A DNA stretch of 41,483 bases from NCBI GenBank assembly GCA_964564785.1, contig CAZMCT010000019.1, positions 1 through 41,483 on the forward strand, written 5' to 3'. A model generated the notes under the pieces. The model saw nothing but the letters and a program-made list of their open reading frames with translations. It did no database searches and had not been told where the DNA came from. Position 1 is the first letter of the stretch; the number at the start of each line of letters is the position of its first letter. This DNA comes from CAZMCT01 sp964564785 (GTDB lineage Bacteria; Planctomycetota; Phycisphaerae; UBA1845; Fen-1342). This document shows positions 27,101 to 34,293 of the stretch, piece by piece. Both the position numbers and the translations under genes were made by a program.

Positions 27101-28995
27101 CCGGGCGCCGTGTCCGTGGCCAGGCCCGCCACGCGGTCGTTCTCGTAGTCCGGCGTCAGGGTCAGGAGCGGCTCGTTCTCCTCGACCAGCACCGGGGCCG
27201 CGTCGTTGATGAAGACCGCCAGCTCATAGGTCTCCGTCGGGCCAACCTGCGACGACGAGCTCTGCGGCCCGATCTCGATCCAGTACGTGCCCTCGGTCCG
27301 GGCCACGAAGAACCCCGCCTGAGCCGGGTAGTCCGGCGCGGCCGTGCTGTTGTTCGCGTCGCTGATGTCACTGATGAGGACGTCGCCGGCCGGGTCGTAC
27401 ACCACCACCTTCGCGTGGAACGCGTTCGGGTCCGTGTTGGCCGGATCGAACCCGTTCGCGTCGCGCTCCGGGTCACCGTCCACCGCCAGGAACACCCGGT
27501 CGCCCTCGAGCGCCTTGATCGCGTACACGTCGCGGTCGTCCAGGGTGTCGATCACGCCCGCGTAGTAGTGCTTCGCGCTGCGGTCCGCGCTGGCCAGATC
27601 GTCGTTCGGCTCGCACTCGCCCACGGGCGCCCGCTCGGCCGCGATCCGGCCCGTGTGCAGCCGGTAGCGGTGCACCGTACCCGTCGCGGTCGTGTCCGTC
27701 ACCCGCAGGTAGTGCGTCCCGTCGCTGGTCAGCCGCGTGCCGGCCAGCACGCCGGCCGATGTGGAGTAGATGTACCGCAAGTCCTCGATCGGCGCATCCG
27801 CCCCGTCCGCGTCCTCGTCGTCGAACTCGATCAGCGTGCTGCCGTCGGCCGCGAGCAGCGCCAGGTCGGTATCGAGCGTGCTGTTGCTCGTCCCGCCGTT
27901 GTTCACCCACGCGTACACGCGGTCCCCCGTGAGGCCCGACACCGCCCACCAGTCCGCATCGGTCGCGCCCGAAAGCTGCCCGCCGTTCGGCGTCCCCAGC
28001 GGCGTGGCCGAGCCGGCACTGTTGTTCGGCTCGACCTCCGTCAGCCCATACGCGGCCGCCGCGTCGATGATCAGGGCGTACGGCCCGGTCAGCGCCGTCG
28101 TGCTCGCGTTGTCAACGTAAATGTAGCACTCGACGCCGGCCGTGAGCGTCACCACGACCAGCTCGTGCCGGCCGCCCGACGTCGTGCCCGTCCCGTGGTT
28201 GGACGCCGCCAGACACGTGCCCGTCGGGCCGCACTCGCTGTTGACGTACAGCACGCCGTCGAACGCATCCGTCGCCAGCTCGATCGCGTAGTCGCCGTCC
28301 GCGTCGGGAATGAACTTGTAAACGTGGTCGTTGCCGGCCGCGGGGGTCGGCGTCGTGCCGGCGATCTCGCACAGCCCGGTGCCCTGCGTGAACTGGTAGT
28401 CGTTCGCGGCCCCGTCGATGCGGTTCAGACGCGCCAGCGGCAGCGGCCCGGCCAGCGTTTCGGCCACGCCGCAGGTGTCGGGGTTGGTGAGCGCCAGCGC
28501 GTCCACGATCAGCGTGAAGTCGAAGTTGTCGTGCGTGGTCGCGTTGTAGTCGACCGCGATCAGGTACTCGGTGCCGGCGACCAGCGCGACATCGAAGTGC
28601 ACCAACCGCGCATCGCCGGGCGCCCGCGCGCCCGCGAGCGCCGTGCCGCCGTCCAAGATGTAGATCGTGAACCGCCGGTCGCTCGAGCGCAGCGGCGCGT
28701 ACTGCCACGGTATGAGCTGTACGCGGTACGAGCCGCTGACCTCCGGCGTGAAGCTGTAGAACACGTCGGGCCCGTCAACGTCGTCGGCCGGCGGCGGGAG
28801 CGTCGTGCTCGAGATGCTGTTGTTGGCCAGCACGGTCGTGCCGTAGATCACGGCCGGCAGCGGCCCGACCGGCTCGGCGTTCTCGGGATCATCGTTGGGT
28901 GGCGGCGGGGGCAGCGCCCAGGCGGCCAGCGGCCCCGTCGCGAGGAGCAGTGCGAGCACGGTCCGGGCCCGCCAAATCGTCATGAAAGGCTTCAT
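24199..28995 (-). CDS. Giant secreted multidomain protein: PPC-like, Ig-like and P domains with dockerin-like tail
   Basis: 1598 aa from ATG 28995, with GGAGG 5 bases upstream (TTG 29007 is in frame but lies over the Shine-Dalgarno). A signal peptide ends near LAAWA. Residues 35-620 contain several pre-peptidase-C-like modules (PNDDPENAEPV, EVEPNNSAGSATPL, ECEPNDDLASAD). Three P/Homo-B domains of subtilisin-type convertases follow, at about 730-855, 978-1122 and 1328-1448 (DLDVFLIAP, GDWTL, W.L.L). Between them are about five copies of an Ig-like repeat with GxGTVxVTDxxGNTC. The end (1532-1598) has two GD.DCDGAV.FADINPF units, like planctomycete dockerin repeats that bind Ca2+. No protease catalytic domain is present, so the P domains are free-standing. 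It is likely a cell-surface adhesive or structural protein. Confidence 0.9.
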   Translation of the reverse strand: MKPFMTIWRARTVLALLLATGPLAAWALPPPPPNDDPENAEPVGPLPAVIYGTTVLANNSISSTTLPPPADDVDGPDVFYSFTPEVSGSYRVQLIPWQYAPLRSSDRRFTIYILDGGTALAGARAPGDARLVHFDVALVAGTEYLIAVDYNATTHDNFDFTLIVDALALTNPDTCGVAETLAGPLPLARLNRIDGAANDYQFTQGTGLCEIAGTTPTPAAGNDHVYKFIPDADGDYAIELATDAFDGVLYVNSECGPTGTCLAASNHGTGTTSGGRHELVVVTLTAGVECYIYVDNASTTALTGPYALIIDAAAAYGLTEVEPNNSAGSATPLGTPNGGQLSGATDADWWAVSGLTGDRVYAWVNNGGTSNSTLDTDLALLAADGSTLIEFDDEDADGADAPIEDLRYIYSTSAGVLAGTRLTSDGTHYLRVTDTTATGTVHRYRLHTGRIAAERAPVGECEPNDDLASADRSAKHYYAGVIDTLDDRDVYAIKALEGDRVFLAVDGDPERDANGFDPANTDPNAFHAKVVVYDPAGDVLISDISDANNSTAAPDYPAQAGFFVARTEGTYWIEIGPQSSSSQVGPTETYELAVFINDAAPVLVEENEPLLTLTPDYENDRVAGLATDTAPGDSAVCNVILVGDTNLQITNLGSLPSPAVAFDVELVDPAQSGFGKVIAVDCAGNTACAVVQIDVRPPVCSGSTFARRTLRSLHEPVFIPDNEPGGPGINSTLTLGEAATITDVNVTVTFETTSVPDLDVFLIAPGGASVELFTDRGSSSAFNVRSATFDDSATELMPLLSSDEPYTGAWLPESPLSALNGGTTLGDWTLNARDDSSSENGGSRLVGWTLELQGSFAGPQEIAAVASDAGGFDSGIASIELLDGVNVTLNLPPGFEPGAASVAYSVTLIDTNQNGSGTVLVTDLQGNTCTLPVSLAGLPDTTGPTSVGVVNRVRRIVQEVQAGVPSADPLGISTVLSVPDDFRVGEVEAELTIDTRDLGRLAATLSKDGALASLVNRVGMEERQSVGLTKNTIAIYLDDDAPAADDAHLEPALGTIPFIGLHQPDGRGEFIGDGITTDRRDNLLFALGGLEAAGDWTLFVGDFRLQGTTRSELRRWALILKSPCGPEHYAGRATDLDPGSGIASLTLASGATNLALLTDFTPGAEIVDYRVELVDPTQPGSGTVEIRDVAGNTTLVPVSLAAASADQELPVVGGTVDLVSDTFNGTAADTGGIAEVALAPYGENLQLVSVTPDPPNGATEVTFTVGLVTPGQNGRGYVRVTDSCGWRSYALVEIDATPPACGGSVGTTKRYVSTHPPLAIPDNNPGGANSTIVIADTDVIADVDLTLNIRHGFDDDLDVTLLTPQTLALFSDIGNTGNDFWDTVLDDEAPAPLPDSESEAPFTGKYQPEGGAILWALDNQPAAGSWTLRVADDAVNNFGVLHAWAVTITSPTFPERYDGRVAEPEALATGVCAIELVGAVNLTLTVDPFVGGDTIVRYSVDLTDARFVGHGTVRVSDCAGNTCEAPVLLAGQYPVGDMDCDGAVTFADINPFVLALTNPAGYALLFPHCSVTQADVNLDGAAGFADINPFVALFTPAP

Positions 28996-29081
28996 CGCAT
29001 CCTCCAATCGAAATGTGGGGCGTCTTCAGGCCGCGCCCGACGCGGCGCGCAGCCCCAATACGCATGTCTGCGAAGATGCCC

Positions 29082-29087
29082 CGATTA
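29082..29087 (-). promoter_or_regulatory. TATAAT, candidate -10 for the giant secreted protein
   Basis: On the minus strand CGG-TATAAT-CGGG lies about 87 bases before the ATG at 28995. No -35 match is found at standard spacing; TTGGAT is 23 bases upstream. Confidence 0.4.
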
Positions 29088-29178
29088 TACCGAGTGCGCC
29101 CCGCCCCCCTCGATCCAATTTCGGCCTTCTCTCTGACCTTCGGCGCTCCGCGCTCCCGCGGTCCCCGAAGCTGAAAGG

Positions 29179-30954
29179 CTATCTTTGTTCCACTTCCGCG
29201 ACAAAGTACTTCGGCGTCAGCGATTCCCCCGTCGCGTGCTGCGTCAGCTCCTGCCAGTTCAGCGTGTTGCCGGGGCCGAACACGCGCTCTTTCAGCCAGG
29301 CCCCGACCTCCGGCCGGCCGGCGTAGCTCGGCGATTTTGCCACGGCGGCCTCGCCCGTCCCTGTGGCCCCGCCGCCCGCGGCGGTGTCTGGGTCCCGGCC
29401 GGGGGCGGCTGGCCCACATTCCCGGAGCACGTCGCGCGCCAGCGCGTGCCGCACCTGGGCCGCGAACAGCTCGCCCAGCAGGTAGCTGTGGTAGTACACC
29501 GGGGAGGTCAGCACGTGCACCTTGGCCGCGTAATCGGGCTGGTCCAGCCGGTCGGGCGGGTTCAGCCCCTGATATCGCGCTTTCAGCTCCCACCACAACC
29601 GGGCCAGGTCCTGATCCGGGTCGCGGTACATGCTGCGCTCGAAGCGCACCATCACCTGCGCCCAGCGGGCGAACATGAGCCGCTCGGTGCGCAGCGAGTC
29701 GCGGGCGGCCGTCCCCACCCGCGCGGCCTCGGCCTCCGGCACGCCCGCGACCGTCCGCAGCCAATCTTCGTTCTTGACCAGCGCCCCGAACAGCTCGGCG
29801 ATGCCCTCGGTCGTGATCCCGTGCGACGCGGTCCGCAGCAGGAACGGCACGTCCGGCCGGATGTACTTGTCGTACACGGCGTGCCCCAGCTCGTGCAGCA
29901 GCGTGTTGGCCCAGTAGAGGTTCGGCTCGAGGTTGCACAGTATGCGGATGTCGCCCGCGCGGTCCATGTCGTGGCAGAAGGCGTGCGGACACTTGCCGGG
30001 CTTCTCGTACAGGTCGCTGCGGGCCAGGATGTCCGTAACCGGCAGCCCGATCCCACCGTAATAGCGGGCGGCCACGTCCTCGAGCTTCATATCGCGGAAC
30101 AGCGCGTCGAAATCCACCTCGGCCGCCGCGGGCGCCTCCTGGAAGAACAGATCGCCGAAGTGCCAGGGCCGCAGCTCGTCGACCGCGACTCGGAAACGCG
30201 CCGCCTGCTCGCGATCGAGGCGCTGCTTGAGCGCGGCGAACGCGGGCGCCGTCAGCCGGTCGAGCTCGTCGAACAGCCCGATCAGCTCGTCCTCGTCAAC
30301 CTCCTGGAGCATCAGGTTCAGCGCATAGAAGTTCGCAAACCCCAGCTCCCGCGCCAGCTCGTTCCGCAGCCGAACCAGCTCGCGCAGCTTGCCGTCGGCC
30401 GCCCGCCCGACCGCCATGTACGCCTTCCAGGCCGCTTCGGCCGCCGCGGACTCGGACGTGGTCCGCAGCGTCTCCCGCACGTCGTTTTCGGTCAGGGTCC
30501 GCCCGTCAACCTGCGGCCGGAACGTGTTGAAGATCTGCTCGACCTCGTTCTCCAGCGCAACGATCCGCTTCTGCAAGCCCGGGTCCGCCTGCCCGGGCAG
30601 GTAGTTCCGATACATGACGTCCAGCTCGCGCCGCAGCCGCGGCTCGCGCACCTGCCCGCCGTCGCGCAGCGCCTTCAGGCGCGCGAACGTCGCCCTGTCC
30701 GCGTGCAGGTCCACCAGCGCCCGGTCGGCCTCCGCTTTGCGGGCGAAGTCCGCATCCGACCCGCTGACGTTCGCATCCCACCACGCGGCCGATTGCGCCA
30801 ACCACAGCGGCCGGTACTTCGCCAGATACGTGTCGCGCAGCTCGACAAACGCCTGCTCGGCCGCGGTCGGCGGGTCGGCAACGGCACTCGGCATGAGCCC
30901 CCACATCGGCAACCCAATCGACAACCCCGTCATCAGCCAGCGCGCAGCGATCAT
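29179..30954 (-). CDS. Secreted M2-like zinc peptidase (peptidyl-dipeptidase family)
   Basis: 591 aa from ATG 30954, with GGAGG 6 bases upstream. A signal peptide is present (WLMTGLSIGLPMWGLMPSAVA). The zinc motif is HELGH (His354, Glu355, His358) in NTLLHELGHAVYDKY, and the third ligand Glu lies in ITTEGIAELFGAL about 25-30 residues later. This is the gluzincin arrangement of M2 (ACE-like) and M3 peptidases; the all-helical length fits M2. The expected role is removal of dipeptides from oligopeptides in the periplasm. A low-complexity Gly/Thr/Ala insert lies near residues 530-545 (GGGATGTGEAA). It is upstream of, and in the same direction as, the giant secreted protein, with 183 bases between them. 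Confidence 0.87.
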   Translation of the reverse strand: MIAARWLMTGLSIGLPMWGLMPSAVADPPTAAEQAFVELRDTYLAKYRPLWLAQSAAWWDANVSGSDADFARKAEADRALVDLHADRATFARLKALRDGGQVREPRLRRELDVMYRNYLPGQADPGLQKRIVALENEVEQIFNTFRPQVDGRTLTENDVRETLRTTSESAAAEAAWKAYMAVGRAADGKLRELVRLRNELARELGFANFYALNLMLQEVDEDELIGLFDELDRLTAPAFAALKQRLDREQAARFRVAVDELRPWHFGDLFFQEAPAAAEVDFDALFRDMKLEDVAARYYGGIGLPVTDILARSDLYEKPGKCPHAFCHDMDRAGDIRILCNLEPNLYWANTLLHELGHAVYDKYIRPDVPFLLRTASHGITTEGIAELFGALVKNEDWLRTVAGVPEAEAARVGTAARDSLRTERLMFARWAQVMVRFERSMYRDPDQDLARLWWELKARYQGLNPPDRLDQPDYAAKVHVLTSPVYYHSYLLGELFAAQVRHALARDVLRECGPAAPGRDPDTAAGGGATGTGEAAVAKSPSYAGRPEVGAWLKERVFGPGNTLNWQELTQHATGESLTPKYFVAEVEQR

Positions 30955-31026
30955 CGGCAGCCTCCAGAACTGGACGCCGTGATTCTACCCGCCCCGGCAA
31001 CCGGGAACCCACCCCCCGCCAATACT

Positions 31027-31112
31027 AGCCCGAAGCGCCAGCGACGGACACCCGCGACAACCTCCCCCTCCGCGCCCGAAGCGCGTCCGAGCCCGAAGCG
31101 CCCGCGAGGGAC
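31027..31112. repeat. Left REP-like repeat pair flanking the RAYT gene
   Basis: AGCCCGAAGCGCCAGCGACG starts at 31027 and AGCCCGAAGCGCCCGCGAGG at 31090, 63 bases apart, with a partial third copy (GCCCGAAGCGCG) from 31074. They lie just past the 3' end of the transposase gene. Confidence 0.8.
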
Positions 31113-31117
31113 CATCA

Positions 31118-31597
31118 TCAGCCCTCCCCTTGCTGTTCCCCCGCGTACACGATCGCCGGCCGGAGGGCCTCCGCATCCCGCAACCAGCGGTCGCTGCCAC
31201 CCTCCGTCCACACCTGGGCCTGTGCCGCGCAGCACCCACGCTCGCGCAGGCGCCGCGTCGACCATGCCTTGAGCTGATTCCGGGCCTCGTCCGGGTGCAC
31301 GGGGCACGAGATCACGGCGTGAACATGCTGCGGCCGGACGCTGAACGCGTGCAGCGTCCATCCCCGAATCCGACAGTGTTCGATGATGACGCGCCCGACC
31401 AGCTCCCGTGCCCGCGCAGCGAGTCGAATCGTCGCGCCGCGCTGTCGCGGGCGCTCCAGGCCCGCCCGGACCGCGCTGAGCGGCAGGGTCTCCGCCCCCG
31501 GCACATTGTGCTCGCGATCGACCGAGCCCCGCGCATCACCGGGGATCCACGATTCGTACGTCGTCCAAGTCCGCAGATAGGCGACCGGTTCTGACAT
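31118..31597 (-). CDS. REP-associated tyrosine transposase (RAYT / IS200-like Y1 HUH transposase)
   Basis: 159 aa from ATG 31597 (MSEPVAYLRTWTTYESWIPG); the frame is open to 31666 across repeat DNA. The N-terminal TTYESWIPGDARGSVD block is typical of Y1 transposases related to IS200/RAYT. The HUH motif is His91-Val-His93 in RPQHVHAVIS. VWTEGGSDRWL follows, and the likely catalytic Tyr is Tyr151 in AIVYAGEQQGEG near the C-terminus. Y1 enzymes nick single-stranded DNA at hairpins. RAYTs are single-copy, domesticated forms thought to mobilise REP palindromes. On both sides lie two copies of a 24-base repeat in opposite orientation, with the same 63-base spacing. All catalytic residues are present, so it may be active. 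Confidence 0.88.
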   Translation of the reverse strand: MSEPVAYLRTWTTYESWIPGDARGSVDREHNVPGAETLPLSAVRAGLERPRQRGATIRLAARARELVGRVIIEHCRIRGWTLHAFSVRPQHVHAVISCPVHPDEARNQLKAWSTRRLRERGCCAAQAQVWTEGGSDRWLRDAEALRPAIVYAGEQQGEG

Positions 31598-31614
31598 CCG
31601 CTGCGCCGCGATGT

Positions 31615-31700
31615 TGTCCCTCGCTCGCGCTGCGGGCCCGGACCCGGATGAGCTCGCGCGGAGCAAGCGGGTTCCAATGTCCCTCGCTCGCGCTGCGGGC
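31615..31700. repeat. Right REP-like repeat pair flanking the RAYT gene
   Basis: TGTCCCTCGCTCGCGCTGCG starts at 31615 and again at 31678; the two 23-base copies are identical and 63 bases apart. Reverse-complemented they read GCCCGCAGCGCGAGCGAGGG, matching the left copies (GCCCGAAGCGCCAGCGA...). The two pairs therefore form inverted brackets around 31118-31597. Confidence 0.82.
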
Positions 31701-31741
31701 TCGGATCGGCGCTGCGGACGCGGATTTCGCGAGGCGGGGCG

Positions 31742-32116
31742 CTACTTCAGCTTCGTCTTCAGCACCGTCAGCAGTTGCTGGTTGTTGATCGGCTTCTGGA
31801 ACACCCCCGCCAGCCCCAGCTCCGCGTAGCTGATGTTCATGTTCAGGTTGTCCCCCACCGAGCTCAGCATGTACACCGGCCGCGTGTTCCCCGCCGCCTT
31901 CAGGTCTTTCACCAGCCGCGTCCCCGCGTCCACCTCTTCCATCATCAGGTCGACGATGATCAGGTCCGGCTGCAGCTCGCCAAACCGCTTCAGGGCCTGC
32001 TCCGCGCTGCGGGCCTCCGCCATCACGTACCCGTTCTTCTCCAGAACGAGTCGCATGGCGTCCAGCAGGTCCTGGTCGTCATCCACGCACAGAATCACGT
32101 ACTTGCCGTCTTTCAT
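31742..32116 (-). CDS. Stand-alone response regulator receiver (CheY-like)
   Basis: 124 aa from ATG 32116, with GGAAAGGGG 7 bases upstream. It is a complete receiver: the acid pocket at Asp12-Asp14 (CVDDDQ), the phosphoacceptor Asp56 in LIIVDLMME, the switch Ser85/86 in YMLSSVG and Lys108 in FQKPI. There is no output domain, so it must act through a protein partner. It lies 21 bases after hoxW on the same strand and is probably the last gene of the hydrogenase operon. No kinase is in the window. Receivers are not part of standard hox operons, so a signalling link to hydrogenase activity or chemotaxis is suggested but unproven. Confidence 0.92.
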   Translation of the reverse strand: MKDGKYVILCVDDDQDLLDAMRLVLEKNGYVMAEARSAEQALKRFGELQPDLIIVDLMMEEVDAGTRLVKDLKAAGNTRPVYMLSSVGDNLNMNISYAELGLAGVFQKPINNQQLLTVLKTKLK

Positions 32117-32137
32117 CGCTCGACCCCTTTCCAGGGT

Positions 32138-32626
32138 TCAGACCGTGCCGGCCGGCCCGGCCGCCGCCGGTGTAGCCGGCGGAGCCACACGCCCCTCCCG
32201 CAACGCGGCCGCCAGAAACGCGACCGCCGCCGCCAGGTTCGCCCGGGCGCGCTCCGACAGCGACTCGTTGAACTCGTTGAACTCGTACCCCCGCAGCCCC
32301 AGTACGTACGCCGCCGGCCGCGAGCCGAACAGCTCGCCCGCCAGTTGCAGAACCCCCTCCGGCGACGTGCTGTGCGAGCTGAAGCTCGCCGCCGGACCCG
32401 GCCCGATCGGCCGAAAATCAAACGGCTCCGGACCGGCCGCCGCCGCATCGGCGAAGATCACCACATCGTGCTCCGCGGCCGCCGCCGCCGCCTCGACCGT
32501 GAGCTGGTAGTCCGAATCGACGGTCACGCCCGGCAAGCCCAGCCGCTCGAGCGCGGCCGCCAAAGCGGGACCAAGGCCGTCGTCCCGCCGCCCGGGATTG
32601 CCGTAGCCGATGACGAGCACGCTCAC
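32138..32626 (-). CDS. hoxW: Hydrogenase maturation protease HoxW
   Basis: 162 aa from GTG 32626 (MSVLVIGYGNPGRRDDGLG), which has GGAG 6 bases upstream; the ATG at 32632 directly abuts that GGAG and is less likely. The HyaD/HybD/HoxW signatures are present: IGYGNPGRRDDG with the Ni-sensing acidic residue, VDSDYQLTVE with the second one, and SSHSTSPEGVLQLA with the conserved His. It is the endopeptidase that removes the C-terminal tail of HoxH once Ni is inserted. The neighbour hoxH has a matching 24-residue tail. The C-terminal Ala/Pro-rich end (PPATPAAAGPAG) is probably disordered. Confidence 0.92.
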   Translation of the reverse strand: MSVLVIGYGNPGRRDDGLGPALAAALERLGLPGVTVDSDYQLTVEAAAAAAEHDVVIFADAAAAGPEPFDFRPIGPGPAASFSSHSTSPEGVLQLAGELFGSRPAAYVLGLRGYEFNEFNESLSERARANLAAAVAFLAAALREGRVAPPATPAAAGPAGTV

Positions 32627-32657
32627 AACCATCTCCGGAAAACTGAAGCCCGGCTTC

Positions 32658-32722
32658 GGAGGTCAGAAGTCGGCAGTGCGGAGGTCACGGGCGTCATCTT
32701 CACTTCTGGTTTCCGTATTCCC
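32658..32722. repeat. 7-bp-period inverted array in the hoxH/hoxW spacer
   Basis: GGAGGTC, AGAAGTC, GGCAGTG, CGGAGGTC (32658-32686) face ACTTCTG, GTTTCCG, TATTCCC (32702-32722). The arms are degenerate but keep the GAAG/CTTC core in phase. Confidence 0.55.
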
Positions 32723-32727
32723 GCGGC

Positions 32728-34170
32728 TCACTTTTCCTTTCGGTCGATGACGTTCCCCGCCGCGTCCACCAGTTCGACCACCAGGGGCATTTGCCCGAGC
32801 GCGTGCGTCGCGCACGACAGGCACGGATCATACGCCCGGATCGCGACTTCGATGCGGTTCAGCAGCCCTTCGGTCAGTTGCCGGCCGCTCAGGTGGTCGT
32901 CGGCCACCTTGCGGACGGCGCGGTTCATCGGCTCGTTGTTGTTCGTGGTCGAGACGATCAGGTTCGCCATCACCACCTGGTCGTCCTTGTTGACCTTGTA
33001 ATGGTGGAACAGCGTCCCGCGGGGGGCCTCGATCAGCCCCACCGTCTCTTCCCGCCGCGGGCCGCGGACGACCAGGTCCGTGCCCTGCAAATCCTTGTCG
33101 TGCAGCAGTCCGGCGATCTTCTCGATGCTGTGCAGCAACTCGATCATCCGCGCCCAATGATACGCCATGGAGAGGTTGTTGGGCTTGCCCTGGGTCACGG
33201 CCATGAATTCCTTGCGGGCCGCCTCCGCCTCAGGCGTGTCGATCTTGTCCGCGGTATTGATCCGCGCCAGCGGCCCCACCCGGTACCAGCCGCTCTCCGG
33301 CCCCAGCGACTTGATGAACGGGAACTTCATGTACGACCACGGCCGCACTTCCTCGGCGATATAGTCCGCGTACCGCTGGTAGTCGACGTGGTCGAAGATC
33401 TTCTTGCCGTCGGCCGTGATCGCCCGCAGCCCGCCGTGGTACAGGTCCATCGCCCCGTCGGCGCGGATGAGCGACAGGTGGTTCGACTCGAACGAGCCGA
33501 ACGGCGCCAGCTCCTCCAGGTGCGCAACCGTGTAGTCCCGGGCCAGTTTCAGCGCCGCCCGCGACCAGGTGAGCATCTGCTCCAGGTCCTTCAGCAGAAA
33601 GTCGCGCTCGGCGATCGACAGGTTCTTGTTGATCCCGCCCGGGATGGCCCCGGTGCCGTGGATCTTCTTGCCGGCCGTGCGCAGGATGACCTCCTGCCCG
33701 TACTTGCGCATCATCACGCCCTGCACCGCGAGCTCGGGGTGCTTGGCGGCCACGCCGATCACGTTGCGGATCGCCGGGTCGGCCTCGAAGCCGAACAGCA
33801 GGTCCGGCGAGCAGAGGTGGAAGAAGTGCAGCGCGTGCGACTGGAAGAACTGCCCGTAGTGCATCAGCCGCCGCATCTTCTCGGCCGTGGGCGTCAACTG
33901 CTCGCCGCCCACGATGCGGTCCATCGCCTTGGCCGCGGCCAGGTGGTGGCTGACCGGGCAGATGCCGCACAACCGCTGGACCAGCACCGGCACCTCCCAG
34001 AACGGCCGACCCAGGATGAACCGCTCGAACCCGCGGAACTCGACGATGTGCAGCCGGGTCTGCTGCACGCGGTTGTGCTCGTCGAGCAGGATGGTGACCT
34101 TGCCGTGCCCCTCGACGCGGGTGACGGGCTCGATGACGACGCGCTTCAGACCATTGGCCGTGGCTACCAC
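32728..34170 (-). CDS. hoxH: NAD-reducing [NiFe]-hydrogenase large subunit HoxH (group 3d)
   Basis: 480 aa from GTG 34170, with GGAGG 6 bases upstream. The NiFe site is complete: L1 RLCGICPVSHH (Cys68, Cys71) and L2 DPCLSCATH (Cys450, Cys453, His456). A 24-residue tail (ALGQMPL...) follows His456, which HoxW is expected to cut off. RVEGHGK near residue 18 is the usual L0-type motif. HoxH with HoxY oxidises H2 or reduces protons, and electrons pass through HoxFU to or from NAD(P). Length and motif spelling fit the bidirectional Hox group, not group 1 uptake enzymes. The gene sits between hoxY (123-base spacer with an octad array) and hoxW. Confidence 0.97.
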   Translation of the reverse strand: MVATANGLKRVVIEPVTRVEGHGKVTILLDEHNRVQQTRLHIVEFRGFERFILGRPFWEVPVLVQRLCGICPVSHHLAAAKAMDRIVGGEQLTPTAEKMRRLMHYGQFFQSHALHFFHLCSPDLLFGFEADPAIRNVIGVAAKHPELAVQGVMMRKYGQEVILRTAGKKIHGTGAIPGGINKNLSIAERDFLLKDLEQMLTWSRAALKLARDYTVAHLEELAPFGSFESNHLSLIRADGAMDLYHGGLRAITADGKKIFDHVDYQRYADYIAEEVRPWSYMKFPFIKSLGPESGWYRVGPLARINTADKIDTPEAEAARKEFMAVTQGKPNNLSMAYHWARMIELLHSIEKIAGLLHDKDLQGTDLVVRGPRREETVGLIEAPRGTLFHHYKVNKDDQVVMANLIVSTTNNNEPMNRAVRKVADDHLSGRQLTEGLLNRIEVAIRAYDPCLSCATHALGQMPLVVELVDAAGNVIDRKEK

Positions 34171-34191
34171 GTCAAACCTCCGAGCCGGAAG

Positions 34192-34288
34192 GTGAACACG
34201 TGAACACCTGAACAGGTGAAAAGCCGCGCGCCGCCGGCGGCAGCCGTCGTTTCACCGTTGCACTTTCGCACGTCTTCACTGCTCCTCG
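34192..34288. repeat. 8-bp-period inverted array in the hoxY/hoxH spacer
   Basis: Forward units: GTGAACAC, GTGAACAC, CTGAACAG, GTGAAAAG (34192-34223). The centre is the palindrome GCCGCCGGCGGC (34230-34241). Opposite units: GTTTCACC, GTTGCACT, TTCGCACG, TCTTCACT, GCTCCTCG (34249-34288). GTGAA and TTCAC cores can pair every 8 bases. Confidence 0.8.
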
Positions 34289-34293
34289 GCGAT

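Noticed and set aside
24184..29136. Long plus-strand frames (680 and 694 codons) opposite the giant secreted protein
   Set aside because: Arg/Val/Gln-rich composition typical of antisense frames; the minus strand has a signal peptide, P domains and dockerin-like repeats.
29185..31272. 695-codon plus-strand frame opposite the M2 peptidase and RAYT gene
   Set aside because: The minus strand carries HELGH and HUH motifs. The plus frame crosses two unrelated genes and repeats.
34192..34288. CRISPR-like appearance of regularly spaced repeats
   Set aside because: Units are 8 bases with no spacers, and the second half is inverted; no cas genes are present.
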